NCBI GenBank assembly: GCA_965208685.1
Contig: CBDBPL010000007.1
Span: 1,984,001 to 2,048,000, forward strand
Length of the DNA: 64,000 nucleotides
Direction: 5' to 3'
Source: JAJEFO01 sp965208685
GTDB taxonomy: Bacteria; Pseudomonadota; Alphaproteobacteria; Rhodobacterales; Rhodobacteraceae
The position numbers were made by a program, and so were the translations under genes. Below the pieces are notes generated by a model. The model saw only the letters and a list, made by a program, of their open reading frames with translations, was not told the origin of the DNA and made no database searches. Position 1 is the stretch's first letter. Every line of letters starts with the position of its first letter. Of this stretch, positions 52,356-61,321 are shown piece by piece.

Positions 52356-53411
52356 TTACGGCTTCGCGCAGTCTGGAAGCGTATAGCCGGCCTCTTCCCA
52401 AGCACGGACAGCGCCCGGATGGAACTTGACTATGTTTGCCCCGCAGAGGCCATTTGCCTCCTCAGACACGTCACCGAAATTGAGCGTTGCCATGAACGGC
52501 GCCAATGCCCTGATCTCGTCAAGGTTTTCGATGTGCGACTTGGTCAGCTGATAGGCAAGCTCCTCGTCCATGGCCTTGTGGACAAAATCGCCACCGGGCA
52601 CAGCCTTGCCTCGGAACATGTCGTCATCGGAAACGATGGTCCATCCGTCACCCATAGCGGCCTGGATATCCGCCAACGGCGCGATGAACGGAGTGGAACC
52701 AGGCTTGTTGAGAAACTTCTGGGTCGCTTCAGCTTCAAACGCTTCTTTCGGCATCGAATACATCGTCATGTCGCCCGCCGCTGAAGCCTGCGTTACCCTG
52801 GGACCCGGAAACATGACCGGGATGACTGCCGCGTCGACCGTTCCGTCGACAATTGCTGCCGCCATCTGACCCCAGCTGACGGTTACCGTTTCATAGTCCT
52901 CTTCCGATTTCATGCCGGTAAAGAGCTGAATCAGGCTGCGCGAGTTCAACGCAGCAGTGCCGCGAGGGGGACCGTTCAGGACCTTGAGTCCCTTCAAGTC
53001 TTCCCAGCCGCCAATGCCTTTGGCGTCATAGGCGTAGAGCGTGAAAATCGAGAATGTATAGGGGTATAGCATCTGGATGCTGTGCCCCAGTTCCTTGGCC
53101 GTGTCCTTGTCCAGGTTCGAGAACGGCCCAGCAGCCCGAGACAACAGGAACGGCAAGACGAACGGCGCGCTTGCCAAGTCGATCTTGCGTTCCGCCAATG
53201 CCAATGTGTACTTGGTTCCTGTTTGCCCGTCCTTGAGCTGAATGTTTGCAATGCCGCGTTCGGCAGCGTTTTCAACCAGTGAAGTCGCGGACAGAGCGCC
53301 AGCCGTGCCGGCCCCGGCCGCGTTTGAGGTCAGATTGACCTGTGCGTTCACCGTTGAAGCGGCGAACGCGAAAGCCGCAGCGATTGCAACCGCCGTGAAA
53401 TTCCTGAGCAT
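52356..53411 (-). CDS. TAXI-family TRAP substrate-binding protein
   Basis: 351-residue periplasmic binding protein of the TAXI class. The signal peptide MLRNFTAVAIAAAFAFAAST is followed by GAGTAGALSATSLVENAAER; other features are LNGPPRGTAALNSRSLIQLF, VDGTVDAAVIPVMFPGPRV and the C-terminal FHPGAVRAWEEAGYTLP. The ATG at 53411 has GGAGGA upstream. It is the first gene of a probable operon with the fused permease, sulfatase and AhpD-like gene. Two GGATCCCAA-type sites lie about 200 bases upstream and probably bind the GntR protein. Confidence 0.92.
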   Translation of the reverse strand: MLRNFTAVAIAAAFAFAASTVNAQVNLTSNAAGAGTAGALSATSLVENAAERGIANIQLKDGQTGTKYTLALAERKIDLASAPFVLPFLLSRAAGPFSNLDKDTAKELGHSIQMLYPYTFSIFTLYAYDAKGIGGWEDLKGLKVLNGPPRGTAALNSRSLIQLFTGMKSEEDYETVTVSWGQMAAAIVDGTVDAAVIPVMFPGPRVTQASAAGDMTMYSMPKEAFEAEATQKFLNKPGSTPFIAPLADIQAAMGDGWTIVSDDDMFRGKAVPGGDFVHKAMDEELAYQLTKSHIENLDEIRALAPFMATLNFGDVSEEANGLCGANIVKFHPGAVRAWEEAGYTLPDCAKP

Positions 53412-53605
53412 TTTGTCCTCCCTTAGCTCCAGTTCCTTGCGGCCGGATCGCGAGTTTCCGGGAACAGTGCGCGACCCTTTCGGGTCAAGTTCTGACGCAT
53501 CGTTCCTCGCTCCCGGCGCTCGCCAGCAGACGCTCCGCAAGCTCTTCGGCGGCCGACATCTCTTTCGCACAGCAGCCGTTGTTGATTTCACTACACTGCC
53601 ACATC

Positions 53606-53638
53606 TTAGGATCCCAAATCTACTTCTCAGGATCCCAA
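53606..53638. promoter_or_regulatory. Two operator half-matches upstream of the TAXI-TRAP operon
   Basis: TTAGGATCCCAA (53606-53617) and TCAGGATCCCAA (53627-53638) are spaced 21 bases centre to centre, two helical turns. They share GGATCCCAA with the sites beside gntR at 44.5 kb, differing in one arm. Confidence 0.7.
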
Positions 53639-53755
53639 AGTCAAGGATTTTTGGCCGAAACAGTCTGATTGCGCCTTGGTTTCACCATTGTCCCGTAAAG
53701 CTCACGGAAAAAAATCCTGCAACCATGCAAGGTCAAACGGGCAAAGCGACTTCTC

Positions 53756-53974
53756 TTGGGTGGACTGGCTATCGCTCGTCCCGCGGAATTGCTCACAATC
53801 CGGCGATCCCTCCCCCACGGACATGTCGTGGCGGTTCTGAAGTCGTTCCGGCCGCTTGACCTGGCCTGCGTTCTCGGCCGCAAGGCGAACGGCGCGCGGA
53901 AGCTCGCCGTGGTGCCCATCTCCGCGTTCGTCGACGACCGCGCCTCCAGGCTCGCCGCCGCCCTGGCGTTGTAG
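53756..53974 (+). pseudogene. N-terminal fragment of an IS1634-type transposase
   Basis: The frame reads RRSLPHGHVVAVLKSFRPLD, then LGRKANGARKLAVV and ASRLAAALAL, the start of IS1634-family DDE transposases (HGHVAAVLG... and SKLATARAL). It stops there; no catalytic region follows. It is one of several relics at the fabG-side edge of the accessory block. Confidence 0.6.
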
Positions 53975-53985
53975 CCCGGGACCGC

Positions 53986-54490
53986 GTGGCCGAGCCTCGT
54001 GTCTTCGAACTCGCGGAACCCGCCTTCAGGTACGCGCTGCGAGAAGCCATCGAGGACGGCCGTATCTTGCCCTGCCCCATATGCAAGGCAATGACGGTGA
54101 AGACCGCGGCAGGAGACGGCTTTCCGGTCCGTCGAGACGAACTCGACTGGAGCGTGATGGACCGGAAGGCGCGGGCGGAAATCCAGTACCTTTTCGCGAG
54201 GCAGGACACGATCGCGGCGGACCCGAAGGCGCTGGAACGCACGTACACCATCCCCAAGCGCAACCGCGCAATTGCCCGGGAATTCCGTGACGCGCACGAG
54301 AAGGGCTTCACGGGCCGGGACGGCGTTCAGCCGTCGCCCGCCTGGGGAAAGACCATCGTGCTTGCGGCGACCCCGGCGACATGCGGAGACGCTGGCGGAG
54401 TGGTTCGACGCGCATGTCGCAGACCTGAAGCCGAACCCGGCGACACCGTTCGTCGATTTCGTAGTGAGCAGAGCGCGTTCTGCACATGAA
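53986..54490 (+). pseudogene. Fragment of a type I restriction enzyme R subunit (HsdR)
   Basis: The first frame gives FRYALREAIEDGRILPCPIC, KAMTVKTAAGDGF, RRDELDWSVMDRKARAE, RTYTIPKRNRAIAREFRDAH and GRDGVQPSPAWGKTIV, the helicase middle of HsdR. It then shifts frame near 54375 and continues as RHAETLAEWFDAHVADLKPN and FVDFVVS. Nuclease and motor ends are missing. No HsdM or HsdS is present. Confidence 0.75.
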
Positions 54491-54647
54491 TCCGCAGCGC
54501 CAGAACCCGATTCGGGAAGCGCTGGATCGGCGGAAGCTAATCGGCGGAAGCTATTTCAGGAGCACCCGGTCCTGATCGATCAGCCGGAGCGCGGTCCAGT
54601 CGGTGAGGCTCTCGCAGTTCATCACCTCGGCACACACCGCTCCCGGC

Positions 54648-55385
54648 TCACAACATGGCCATTCCGCCGTTGATGTGCAGCGTGGCTCCCGTCACGTAGC
54701 TTGCTTCCGGGCTTGCCAAGTAAAGAACCGCGGCCGCCACTTCGTCCGCTTCTCCCATCCGGCCAGCCGGCACCTGAGTCAGAATCGCGGACTTCTGGCC
54801 TTCGGTGAGCTTGTCGGTCATTGCGGTAGAAATGAAACCGGGAGCCACGCAATTGACCGTGACCCCGCGGCCCGCGATTTCGTATGCGAGGCTCTTGGAC
54901 ATGCCGACGAGTCCGGCCTTCGAAGCCGCGTAGTTCGCCTGACCGGGATTGCCTGTCGCGCCGACCACCGAAGTGACGTTCACGATCCGACCCCAACGTG
55001 CCTTCATCATCCCGCGCAGGACCGCCTTCGACAGCGCCATTGCGCTCTTCAGGTTGACCCGCAGCACGACGTCCCAGTCTTCCTCGGACATGCGCATGAA
55101 CAGGTTGTCACGCGTGATTCCCGCGTTGTTGACGAGAATGTCGACTGTGCCCATTGCCTCTGCCGCCTGTTTCGGCAGTTCTGCAACCGCATCGGCATCA
55201 GACAGATCGCATGTCAGCACGTGAGCCCGGTCGCCCAGCTCCTCCCCTAAACCCTCGAGGGGCTCGACACGGGTGCCGGACAGCGCCACGGCGGCACCTG
55301 CTGAATGAAGCGCGCGCGCGATGGCGTTCCCGATTCCGCCTGAAGCCCCGGTGACAAGCGCCGTGCGTCCGCTCAAATCAAACAT
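54648..55385 (-). CDS. fabG: 3-oxoacyl-ACP reductase
   Basis: NADPH-dependent ketoreductase of fatty acid synthesis. It has 245 residues with the Rossmann motif TGASGGIGNAIA (12-23), NNAG (86-89) and the catalytic S139, Y152 and K156 in VTSVVGATGNPGQANYAASK. Start MFDLSGRTALVTG at 55385 is preferred to an upstream ATG from family alignment. It is 37 bases from fabD. Downstream, where acpP would follow, the accessory block begins within about 150 bases of the stop. Confidence 0.97.
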   Translation of the reverse strand: MFDLSGRTALVTGASGGIGNAIARALHSAGAAVALSGTRVEPLEGLGEELGDRAHVLTCDLSDADAVAELPKQAAEAMGTVDILVNNAGITRDNLFMRMSEEDWDVVLRVNLKSAMALSKAVLRGMMKARWGRIVNVTSVVGATGNPGQANYAASKAGLVGMSKSLAYEIAGRGVTVNCVAPGFISTAMTDKLTEGQKSAILTQVPAGRMGEADEVAAAVLYLASPEASYVTGATLHINGGMAML

Positions 55386-55422
55386 GTCCTCTTCCTCGGT
55401 TGCTGCTTGTCTTGCAGGCATC

Positions 55423-56358
55423 CTACCGCGAAGCCGCCGCCTCTGCCACTTCTCTGGCCGTCCCTAGGGCGCGAGTGCTTGCTTCCCGGGCGGTCCGGCG
55501 GATCATTCCGGAGAGGGCTTTGCCCGCGCCAAGCTCCCAGAACTCCGTCACTCCGTGCCCGGCCATCCATTCGACGCTCGCACGCCACCTGACCCGGCCT
55601 GCCACCTGGTCGACCAGAAGCGAACGAATGACAGAAGGATCCGTCGCTTCGGCCGCGAGCACGTTTGCCACGACCGGAACCTTCGGCTGGGCAATCTCGA
55701 TGTCGCCAAGAGCTTGCGCCATCGCGGCGGCAGCCGGGGTCATGAGCGAGCAATGGAAGGGCGCAGACACGGGCAGCATTACTGCCCGCTTGGCACCCGC
55801 CTCCTCGGCAAGCTCGACAGCGCGTTCCACGGCCTCCCTGCTGCCCGAAATCACGTTCTGCATCGGGTCGTTTTCGTTGGCGACCTGACAAACGCCTCCC
55901 TGCGCCGCACGTTCCGCGACCTCCGCCACCGCGTCGCAGCCAAGGCCAAGAACCGCCGCCATGGCGCCTTCGCCAACGGGAACGGCCGCCTGCATTGCCA
56001 TGCCTCTCAGCCTCAGGAGCCGGGCTGTATCCGCCAACGTGATTGCGCCGGCCGCACAAAGCGCCGAGTACTCGCCGAGCGAATGCCCGGCCACGTAGTC
56101 CGCAACGGTGACGTCGACGCCTTTCGCTTCCAAGGCCCGGACGACCGCCATGGAGGTCGCCATCAGCGCAGGCTGCGCATTTTCGGTCAACTTCAGGACT
56201 TCGGCGTCACCTTCCCAGACAAGTGCCGAGAGCCTCTCCCCAAGCGCCTCGTCGACTTCCTCGAACACGGCCTTGGCCGCCGGGCACGCCATGGCAAGGT
56301 CTCGACCCATGCCGACCGTCTGCGCCCCCTGGCCGGGAAATACGAATGCAAGACTCAT
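55423..56358 (-). CDS. fabD: Malonyl-CoA:ACP transacylase
   Basis: Loads malonate onto ACP. 311 residues starting MSLAFVFPGQGAQTVGMGRD, with the nucleophile S93 in AGHSLGEYSAL, the histidine in VSAPFHCSLM and the C-terminal ELGAGKALSGMIRR. First gene of the fab cluster on this strand; an IscB element lies 64 bases upstream of the start, so its native promoter may have been displaced. Confidence 0.97.
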   Translation of the reverse strand: MSLAFVFPGQGAQTVGMGRDLAMACPAAKAVFEEVDEALGERLSALVWEGDAEVLKLTENAQPALMATSMAVVRALEAKGVDVTVADYVAGHSLGEYSALCAAGAITLADTARLLRLRGMAMQAAVPVGEGAMAAVLGLGCDAVAEVAERAAQGGVCQVANENDPMQNVISGSREAVERAVELAEEAGAKRAVMLPVSAPFHCSLMTPAAAAMAQALGDIEIAQPKVPVVANVLAAEATDPSVIRSLLVDQVAGRVRWRASVEWMAGHGVTEFWELGAGKALSGMIRRTAREASTRALGTAREVAEAAASR

Positions 56359-56422
56359 CCCCTTGCTCCGCAAACGACCCTTTTCGCCCGCTGCGGAAAA
56401 TGTCCTGGACCATGTGTTCCAT

Positions 56423-57785
56423 TCATCTAATCATCCCGCAGGAAACCCCGTCCTTCAGGGCGGGGAGGAATGCGGGCTCCCGTGTTCCGTGCATCGTTGC
56501 CGTCCCCTTCATCCGTGACGTGTCGACGTGATATCCGTAGCCGTCGGCGCGCTGGACGACGCGGCAGTGCCGGTGCGAGATCCCCTGCACCGTCCCTTGC
56601 GCCGTCTGGACGTTGAAGGAGCCTGTCCGGCGCACCGCGACGCGGCCCACGTGGACACCCCTCTTCTTGCCCGAGGGCACGGTCGCGCGCACGATGTCGC
56701 CCGTGCGGAAGCCGCGCACGGACTTCTCCGCCATCAGGTATCCGACCGGGAAGCCGGACCGGTCCACGCGGGTCCGCGCATGCGAGCCCCGGCCCATGGC
56801 CCGGATCGCGAGCACGCCCTGCCTCCAGCCCTTCAGCGCCGGCGTCTCGCCGACGCAGGCGGCGTCGAGGGCATGCGACTTCGGGATCCCCAGCCGCGTG
56901 CGGTTGAACTTCGTCCGCCCGCCCGAGGCGCCGGCGACGGGCAGCCCCGTCCGCTTCAATGCCTCGAACAGGACGCGGCGGGTGGCGTTGACCGCGGCGG
57001 CGGCGGAGAGCGGCGCTTTCGCCTGCGCCAGCACCCTCCGGAGACGCTCGGGACGGCCTGCCAGGAAGGTCTCCACGGGCTGCGCGCCCTTGGCCTGGTT
57101 GCAGGACGGGCACGCGAGGGCCAGGTTCGAGACCCGGTCGGAGCCGCCCCTTGCCTTCGGACGCACGTGGTCGACTTGCAGCGGCGTGTCCGTGGCACCG
57201 CAATAGGCGCACGTCCGTCCCCACTTCTCGAGCAGGCATTCCCTGACCTCGTAGCCGGCGAGGGTCCCCTGCTGGTACTCCGCGCCCGCGATCTCCGGGT
57301 TCTCCAGCGCCTGGGTGTCGAACCGGACGACCTCGCACGCGATGGAGGTCACGGGCGCGAGCCTGCGCAGCCGCTCCGTCCACGAGGCCACGTTGTCGAC
57401 CCGCGACTGCAGCGAGGGCGGGAGCTTTCTCCCGGAGCGCCTGTTGTCGAACCGCTTCTTCCGGTAGCGCAGGTTCGCCGAGCGTCGCCGTCTCCGGTAA
57501 CCGGCACGTTGCCGCATCGACCTTGCGGATTCTCTCTCCCCTGTGCTCGATCTCGGCCAGGAACAGGACCTCGCCGTCCTCCCGCACCAGCGCCAGGCCG
57601 GTGGTCTTCGCGCCGGGATCAACCTTCAGCCCGACCTCCTGGGCCTCGCCCCCGACCCGGTCCCGGAGCCGGATCGTGAACGGATGGAGCCGCACCACGA
57701 CGGCGCGTCCCTTCTCCAGGAGCTTTCTCGCCCTGGCCGGGTGGCACGGCATCAGCGGGTCGCCGCACCGGTCCAGGACGAAGAC
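56423..57785 (-). pseudogene. iscB: IscB (RuvC-HNH RNA-guided nuclease of IS200/IS605 elements), frameshifted
   Basis: About 454 codons in two frames. The N-terminal part reads VFVLDRCGDPLMPCHPARAR, then KGRAVVVRLHPFTIRLRDR (PLMP domain) and LKVDPGAKTTGLALV (RuvC-I). Near 57505-57540 the frame changes and the rest continues: MRQRAGYRRRRRSANLRYRK (arginine-rich bridge helix), SIACEVVRFDTQ (RuvC-II), CAYCGATDTPLQVDHVRPKA...CPSCNQAKG (HNH) and SHALDAACVGE (RuvC-III). All catalytic residues remain, so the shift looks recent, or it could be a sequencing error. The element lies between fabD and acuI, oriented like fabD. Confidence 0.88.
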
Positions 57786-58130
57786 GCGGCTTGCGCCGCT
57801 CTCGGGGTCGCTCGCGCTTCCCCGGTGACGCCGGCCGAAGCCGGTCTCCCCTCGCACAACCTGACCACCCGCATCACGATCCCGATCGGCCGGACCGATC
57901 GCCGCAAGCGGTTCGGAAGCAAACCGTGCCCGACCCGGCGTGTCTGCTGACGAATCTTCAAGAGCCCGGGACTGAGGAAGCATCCCGGGGTTGGTCTTCA
58001 ACGTATGGTTCAGGGTGGATTGGATGACAGTCTCCTTTCTTGTGCTGGTCAGCATGGGCTCTCGGAACCTTCGTTCCTCAAGCCCCTCCCTTCAGGGAGG
58101 GGTCGCTGACCGTCGCTGCGTCTGAATTTG
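57786..58130 (-). ncRNA. Probable omega RNA region of the IscB element
   Basis: IscB guide RNAs are encoded just upstream of the nuclease gene. On the minus strand this gap starts near 58113 with CCCCTCCCTGAAGGGAGGGG, a strong hairpin followed by CTTGAGGAACGAAGGTTCC, then further pairing stretches up to the IscB start. The boundary and structure are inferred from position and the hairpins; the guide would lie at the 5' end, beyond about 58120. Confidence 0.6.
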
Positions 58131-58196
58131 AGCGAGGGACTCCGCCAGGAAGACGACAATTGGATCACGACCCACGGTGAAGGCCGTGACCGAAGC

Positions 58197-59183
58197 TCAG
58201 GCGCCGACATCAACCACGACTCGGCCCTTGACCTTGCCTTTCAGGATGTCCGCCCCCAATTGCGGCAGGTCCTCCAGGCTGGCCATCTGAACCATCGCTT
58301 CCAACTTGTCCATCGGCAGGTCGCGCGCAATCCGCTGCCACGCCCGGATCCTGTTTTCGCTGGGCTGCATCACGGACTCGATGCCGAGAAGGTTCACGCC
58401 ACGCAGGAGAAACGGAATGATCGTCGCCGGCACGGCCGCGCCAGCAGCCAGTCCGACGGCAGCAACCGACGCACCGTATTTCATCTGTCCAAGGATGCGA
58501 GCGAGCATCGCGCCTCCAACGGCGTCAACACAACCTGCCCAGGTCTCGGTCTCAAGCGGCTTCTTCACGGTTTCGGCCAGTTCCTCTCGCGACACGATCC
58601 TGCTCGCGCCGAGGCCTGTCAGGTATTCCGCAGTCTCCGGGCGACCGGTCACGGCCGCAACTTCATGTCCCAGGTGCGCGAGAATCGCCGTAGCCACGGA
58701 TCCCACGCCGCCTGCGGCTCCGGTAACCAAGACGTCGCCGCTGCCCGGTGCAAGGCCGTGGTCCTCTAGGGCCATGACCGCCAACATGGCGGTCAGTCCG
58801 GCCGTTCCCACTGCCATTGCCTGGCGCGGCGAGAGGCCTTCGGGCAGCGGCACGAGCCAGTCGGCCTTGATTCGCGCCTTTTCGGCATATCCGCCCCAGT
58901 GCACTTCACCGACTCGCCAGCCTGTCAGGACTACCTTGTCGCCGGGGGAATAGCGCGAATCGTCTGACGTCTCGACGGTTCCTGCGAAATCGACGCCGGG
59001 AACGTGGGGGTAGGTTCGCACGACGCCTCCGCCAGGACCGATGCACAGGCCGTCCTTGTAGTTCAGGGTCGAGTACTCGACGGCGACGGTCACGTCCCCT
59101 TCCGGCAGACGATTCTCGTCAATGTCCTGCACCGAGGCAGACGTCCGCCCTTCCTCGTTCCTTTCGACAACCAGTGCCCGCAT
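58197..59183 (-). CDS. acuI: Acryloyl-CoA reductase-type NADPH oxidoreductase (AcuI/YhdH group)
   Basis: 328-residue zinc-independent medium-chain dehydrogenase/reductase. It starts MRALVVERNEEGRTSASVQD and has YSTLNYKDGLCIGPGGGVVR, PHVPGVDFAGTVE and the nucleotide-binding VTGAAGGVGSVATAIL. No zinc-binding cysteines are present. AcuI reduces acryloyl-CoA to propionyl-CoA in DMSP/acrylate use by marine bacteria; the family also contains other quinone-reductase-like enzymes, so the substrate is inferred. It is a single gene; the IscB element sits at its 3' side. Confidence 0.85.
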   Translation of the reverse strand: MRALVVERNEEGRTSASVQDIDENRLPEGDVTVAVEYSTLNYKDGLCIGPGGGVVRTYPHVPGVDFAGTVETSDDSRYSPGDKVVLTGWRVGEVHWGGYAEKARIKADWLVPLPEGLSPRQAMAVGTAGLTAMLAVMALEDHGLAPGSGDVLVTGAAGGVGSVATAILAHLGHEVAAVTGRPETAEYLTGLGASRIVSREELAETVKKPLETETWAGCVDAVGGAMLARILGQMKYGASVAAVGLAAGAAVPATIIPFLLRGVNLLGIESVMQPSENRIRAWQRIARDLPMDKLEAMVQMASLEDLPQLGADILKGKVKGRVVVDVGA

Positions 59184-59334
59184 TTCACGCCTCCCGCTCG
59201 TTTGCCCGAACTCTTCGGGTGTGCCGCGCACAAGGGGAAGGGCCACCCGTGTGCAACCGCGATCATTGACAAAGCCCTTCCAATTCCGGTTCGCGTCTCT
59301 TATATTCGCAGTGTTCCGGAAACGGAACTATGGA

Positions 59335-59645
59335 CATAAACGCGCTCGAAATAAGCGGATCGGACCCGGGGGCGGTACCCGGCGGCTCCACCATGAACCC
59401 TTTCGTTGGAAGGGAGTGCGGGGCCGAAACAGGATCGACGGACGTCTAAAGGGGTTTGCTTTGTCCCGGTGAGGTACCACCGACATCGGTCCAAATTGCA
59501 TAGTTGCCAACGACAACCGTGCTCCGGTGCTTCTCGCTGCGTAAGCGGTGCGAAAATCCGAAACCCAAGTCCTTCCGCCTAGCCGCGAAAGGCGGGGTCC
59601 GCCGGAACCTGGCAACAGAATCCGGCACTTCCAAATTGCAGGCGA
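59335..59645 (+). ncRNA. ssrA: tmRNA, circularly permuted two-piece form
   Basis: The acceptor piece comes first and ends CGGCTCCACCA (59383-59393). A spacer of about 26 bases follows, then the coding piece starts GGGGCCGAAACAGG at 59420. GGGGCCG pairs with CGGCTCC to form the acceptor stem. The tag reading frame starts at 59506 (GCC) and encodes ANDNRAPVLLAA with TAA at 59542-59544. The permuted order is typical of alphaproteobacteria; outer ends are approximate. sspB, whose product delivers tagged proteins to ClpXP, lies just downstream. Confidence 0.93.
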
Positions 59646-59852
59646 TCCGGATCCTGCCGCACTGCCATGGGCACGACGGTTCAATTGCGGCGAGATCGTT
59701 GCCCGTCGCCTTGCCAAAGGATTCGGCCCTCCGCAGCGCATGCGACGCAGGCTGCGGCCGCTCGCGGGCGGCATTGAACGGCCCCTCGAAATGTCGTTCT
59801 TATCTTTTGAAGCCGAATCCTCTATTCTGGATGCGGCAAAGAGAAATGCGAT

Positions 59853-60311
59853 ATGGCCCGAACGCTTGACTACGGAAGCATGATGCACCGCGCGATGCGG
59901 GGCCTCTTCCAGGAAGTGCTGCGTGAAGTGGCGGACAACGGCCTGCCCGGCCAGCACCATTTCTTCATCTCGTTCGACACTTCGCATCCCGACGCAAGGC
60001 TGGCCGACTGGCTCTTGGAGCGTCATCCAAAGGAAATGACCATCGTCATCCAGAACTGGTTCGAAGATCTTGAGGTGACTGACGAAGGCTTCTCCGTGAC
60101 ACTGAATTTCGGAAACGTGCCGGAATCGCTCTACATCCCGTTCGACGCGCTGCTCACATTCGTGGATCCTTCGGTCGAATTCGGAATCCGCTTCGAAACC
60201 GCGGACGAGGACTCGACGCCGAAACCGGTGGAAATCGAACCGGCCGACACTCAGGAAAGCGAAGCCGAAGTCGTCAAGCTAGACAGCTTCAGGAAGCAGA
60301 TCGATTCCTGA
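59853..60311 (+). CDS. sspB: ClpXP adaptor SspB (alphaproteobacterial type)
   Basis: 152-residue adaptor that hands ssrA-tagged proteins to ClpXP. It contains HHFFISFDTSHPDARLADWL, HPKEMTIVIQNWFEDLEV, SVTLNFGNVPESLYIPFDAL and a flexible acidic tail ending KLDSFRKQIDS, the usual ClpX-binding end (VVKLDSFRK). The start at 59853 gives the family N-terminus MARTLDYGSMMHRAMRG. Its last bases overlap the 3' end of the opposite-strand ATPase gene. Confidence 0.95.
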   Translation: MARTLDYGSMMHRAMRGLFQEVLREVADNGLPGQHHFFISFDTSHPDARLADWLLERHPKEMTIVIQNWFEDLEVTDEGFSVTLNFGNVPESLYIPFDALLTFVDPSVEFGIRFETADEDSTPKPVEIEPADTQESEAEVVKLDSFRKQIDS

Positions 60312-61188
60312 CTGGCCTGCGAATTCGGCCGACTGACAATTTCGCGCCCGTCCGCCCTGCTAGATCGATGAAGTACTGCCAGGCAACCCGACCCGAGCGC
60401 GCACCTCTCGTGGCCTGCCACTCGACCGCTTCGGCTCGCAGCGTGTCTTCGTCGACCTTGATGCCGTATGCGTTGCAATACCCGCGGATCATGGCCAGGT
60501 ACTCGTCCTGGCTGCAGGGATGAAAGCCCAGCCAAAGCCCGAATCGATCCGAGAGCGACACCTTCTCCTCCACCGCTTCCGAGGGGAGAATCGCGGTCGA
60601 ACGCTCGTTCTCTATCATGTCACGCGGCATCAGGTGACGCCTGTTCGACGTGGCGTAGAAAATGACGTTGTCCGGCCGCCCTTCGATGCCGCCGTCAAGC
60701 ACGGCCTTCAGGGACTTGTAGTGATGGTCGTCATGGCTGAACGAAAGATCGTCACAAAAGAGCAGGAACCGTGCATCGGCATCCCTGAGATGGCCCAGGA
60801 GCCGTCCGACCGACGGCAGGTCCTCGCGCTGGATCTCGACGATCTTCAACTCGTGCCCGTCGTCCTGCACGGCGGCATGCACGGCCTTCACAAGGCTTGA
60901 CTTGCCCATTCCGCGCGCGCCCCAGAGCAGCGCGTTGTTGGCCGGGAATCCCTTCGCGAACTGCAGCGTGTTCTCCAGAAGAGTGTCACGTGCCCTGTCG
61001 ATGCCCACCAGCAACTCGATGCCTATGCGGTTTACCTCGTTCACCGGCACGAGACGATCCGGAGAGACATGCCAGACAAACGCGTCCGCACTTGAAAGGT
61101 CCGGCGCCTGGACCGGTCCCGGAGCCATCCTGTCCATTGCGGCGGCAATGCGCTGCAGGGAATCGCCGTCCTGCCTGGAATCGCTCAT
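60289..61188 (-). CDS. DUF815 AAA-type ATPase
   Basis: 299-residue P-loop ATPase of the DUF815 family with Walker A LLWGARGMGKSSLVKAV, Walker B-like FLLFCDDLSFSHDDHHYKSL and sensor YATSNRRHLMPRDMIENE. DUF815 proteins are common in proteobacteria and have no settled function. The 3' end overlaps sspB by 23 bases on the other strand. It lies 133 bases downstream of tatC, on the same strand. Confidence 0.9.
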   Translation of the reverse strand: MSDSRQDGDSLQRIAAAMDRMAPGPVQAPDLSSADAFVWHVSPDRLVPVNEVNRIGIELLVGIDRARDTLLENTLQFAKGFPANNALLWGARGMGKSSLVKAVHAAVQDDGHELKIVEIQREDLPSVGRLLGHLRDADARFLLFCDDLSFSHDDHHYKSLKAVLDGGIEGRPDNVIFYATSNRRHLMPRDMIENERSTAILPSEAVEEKVSLSDRFGLWLGFHPCSQDEYLAMIRGYCNAYGIKVDEDTLRAEAVEWQATRGARSGRVAWQYFIDLAGRTGAKLSVGRIRRPVRNRSAS

Positions 61189-61321
61189 GGCGCGAAGGTC
61201 TCCGCCACGCTCGTCGAGACCGGTCCTGACCTGCTGCGGAGGATTCCAAGCGCGGTGGGCGGCGCCTTGTCCCGGAACGATGCCCGGGAACTGCCAAGGC
61301 CTGCAGCAGCGCGCGGCATCT

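Noticed and set aside
59266..59308. TTGACA and TATATT as a promoter for ssrA
   Set aside because: The two hexamers are about 29 bases apart, too far for a sigma70 promoter.
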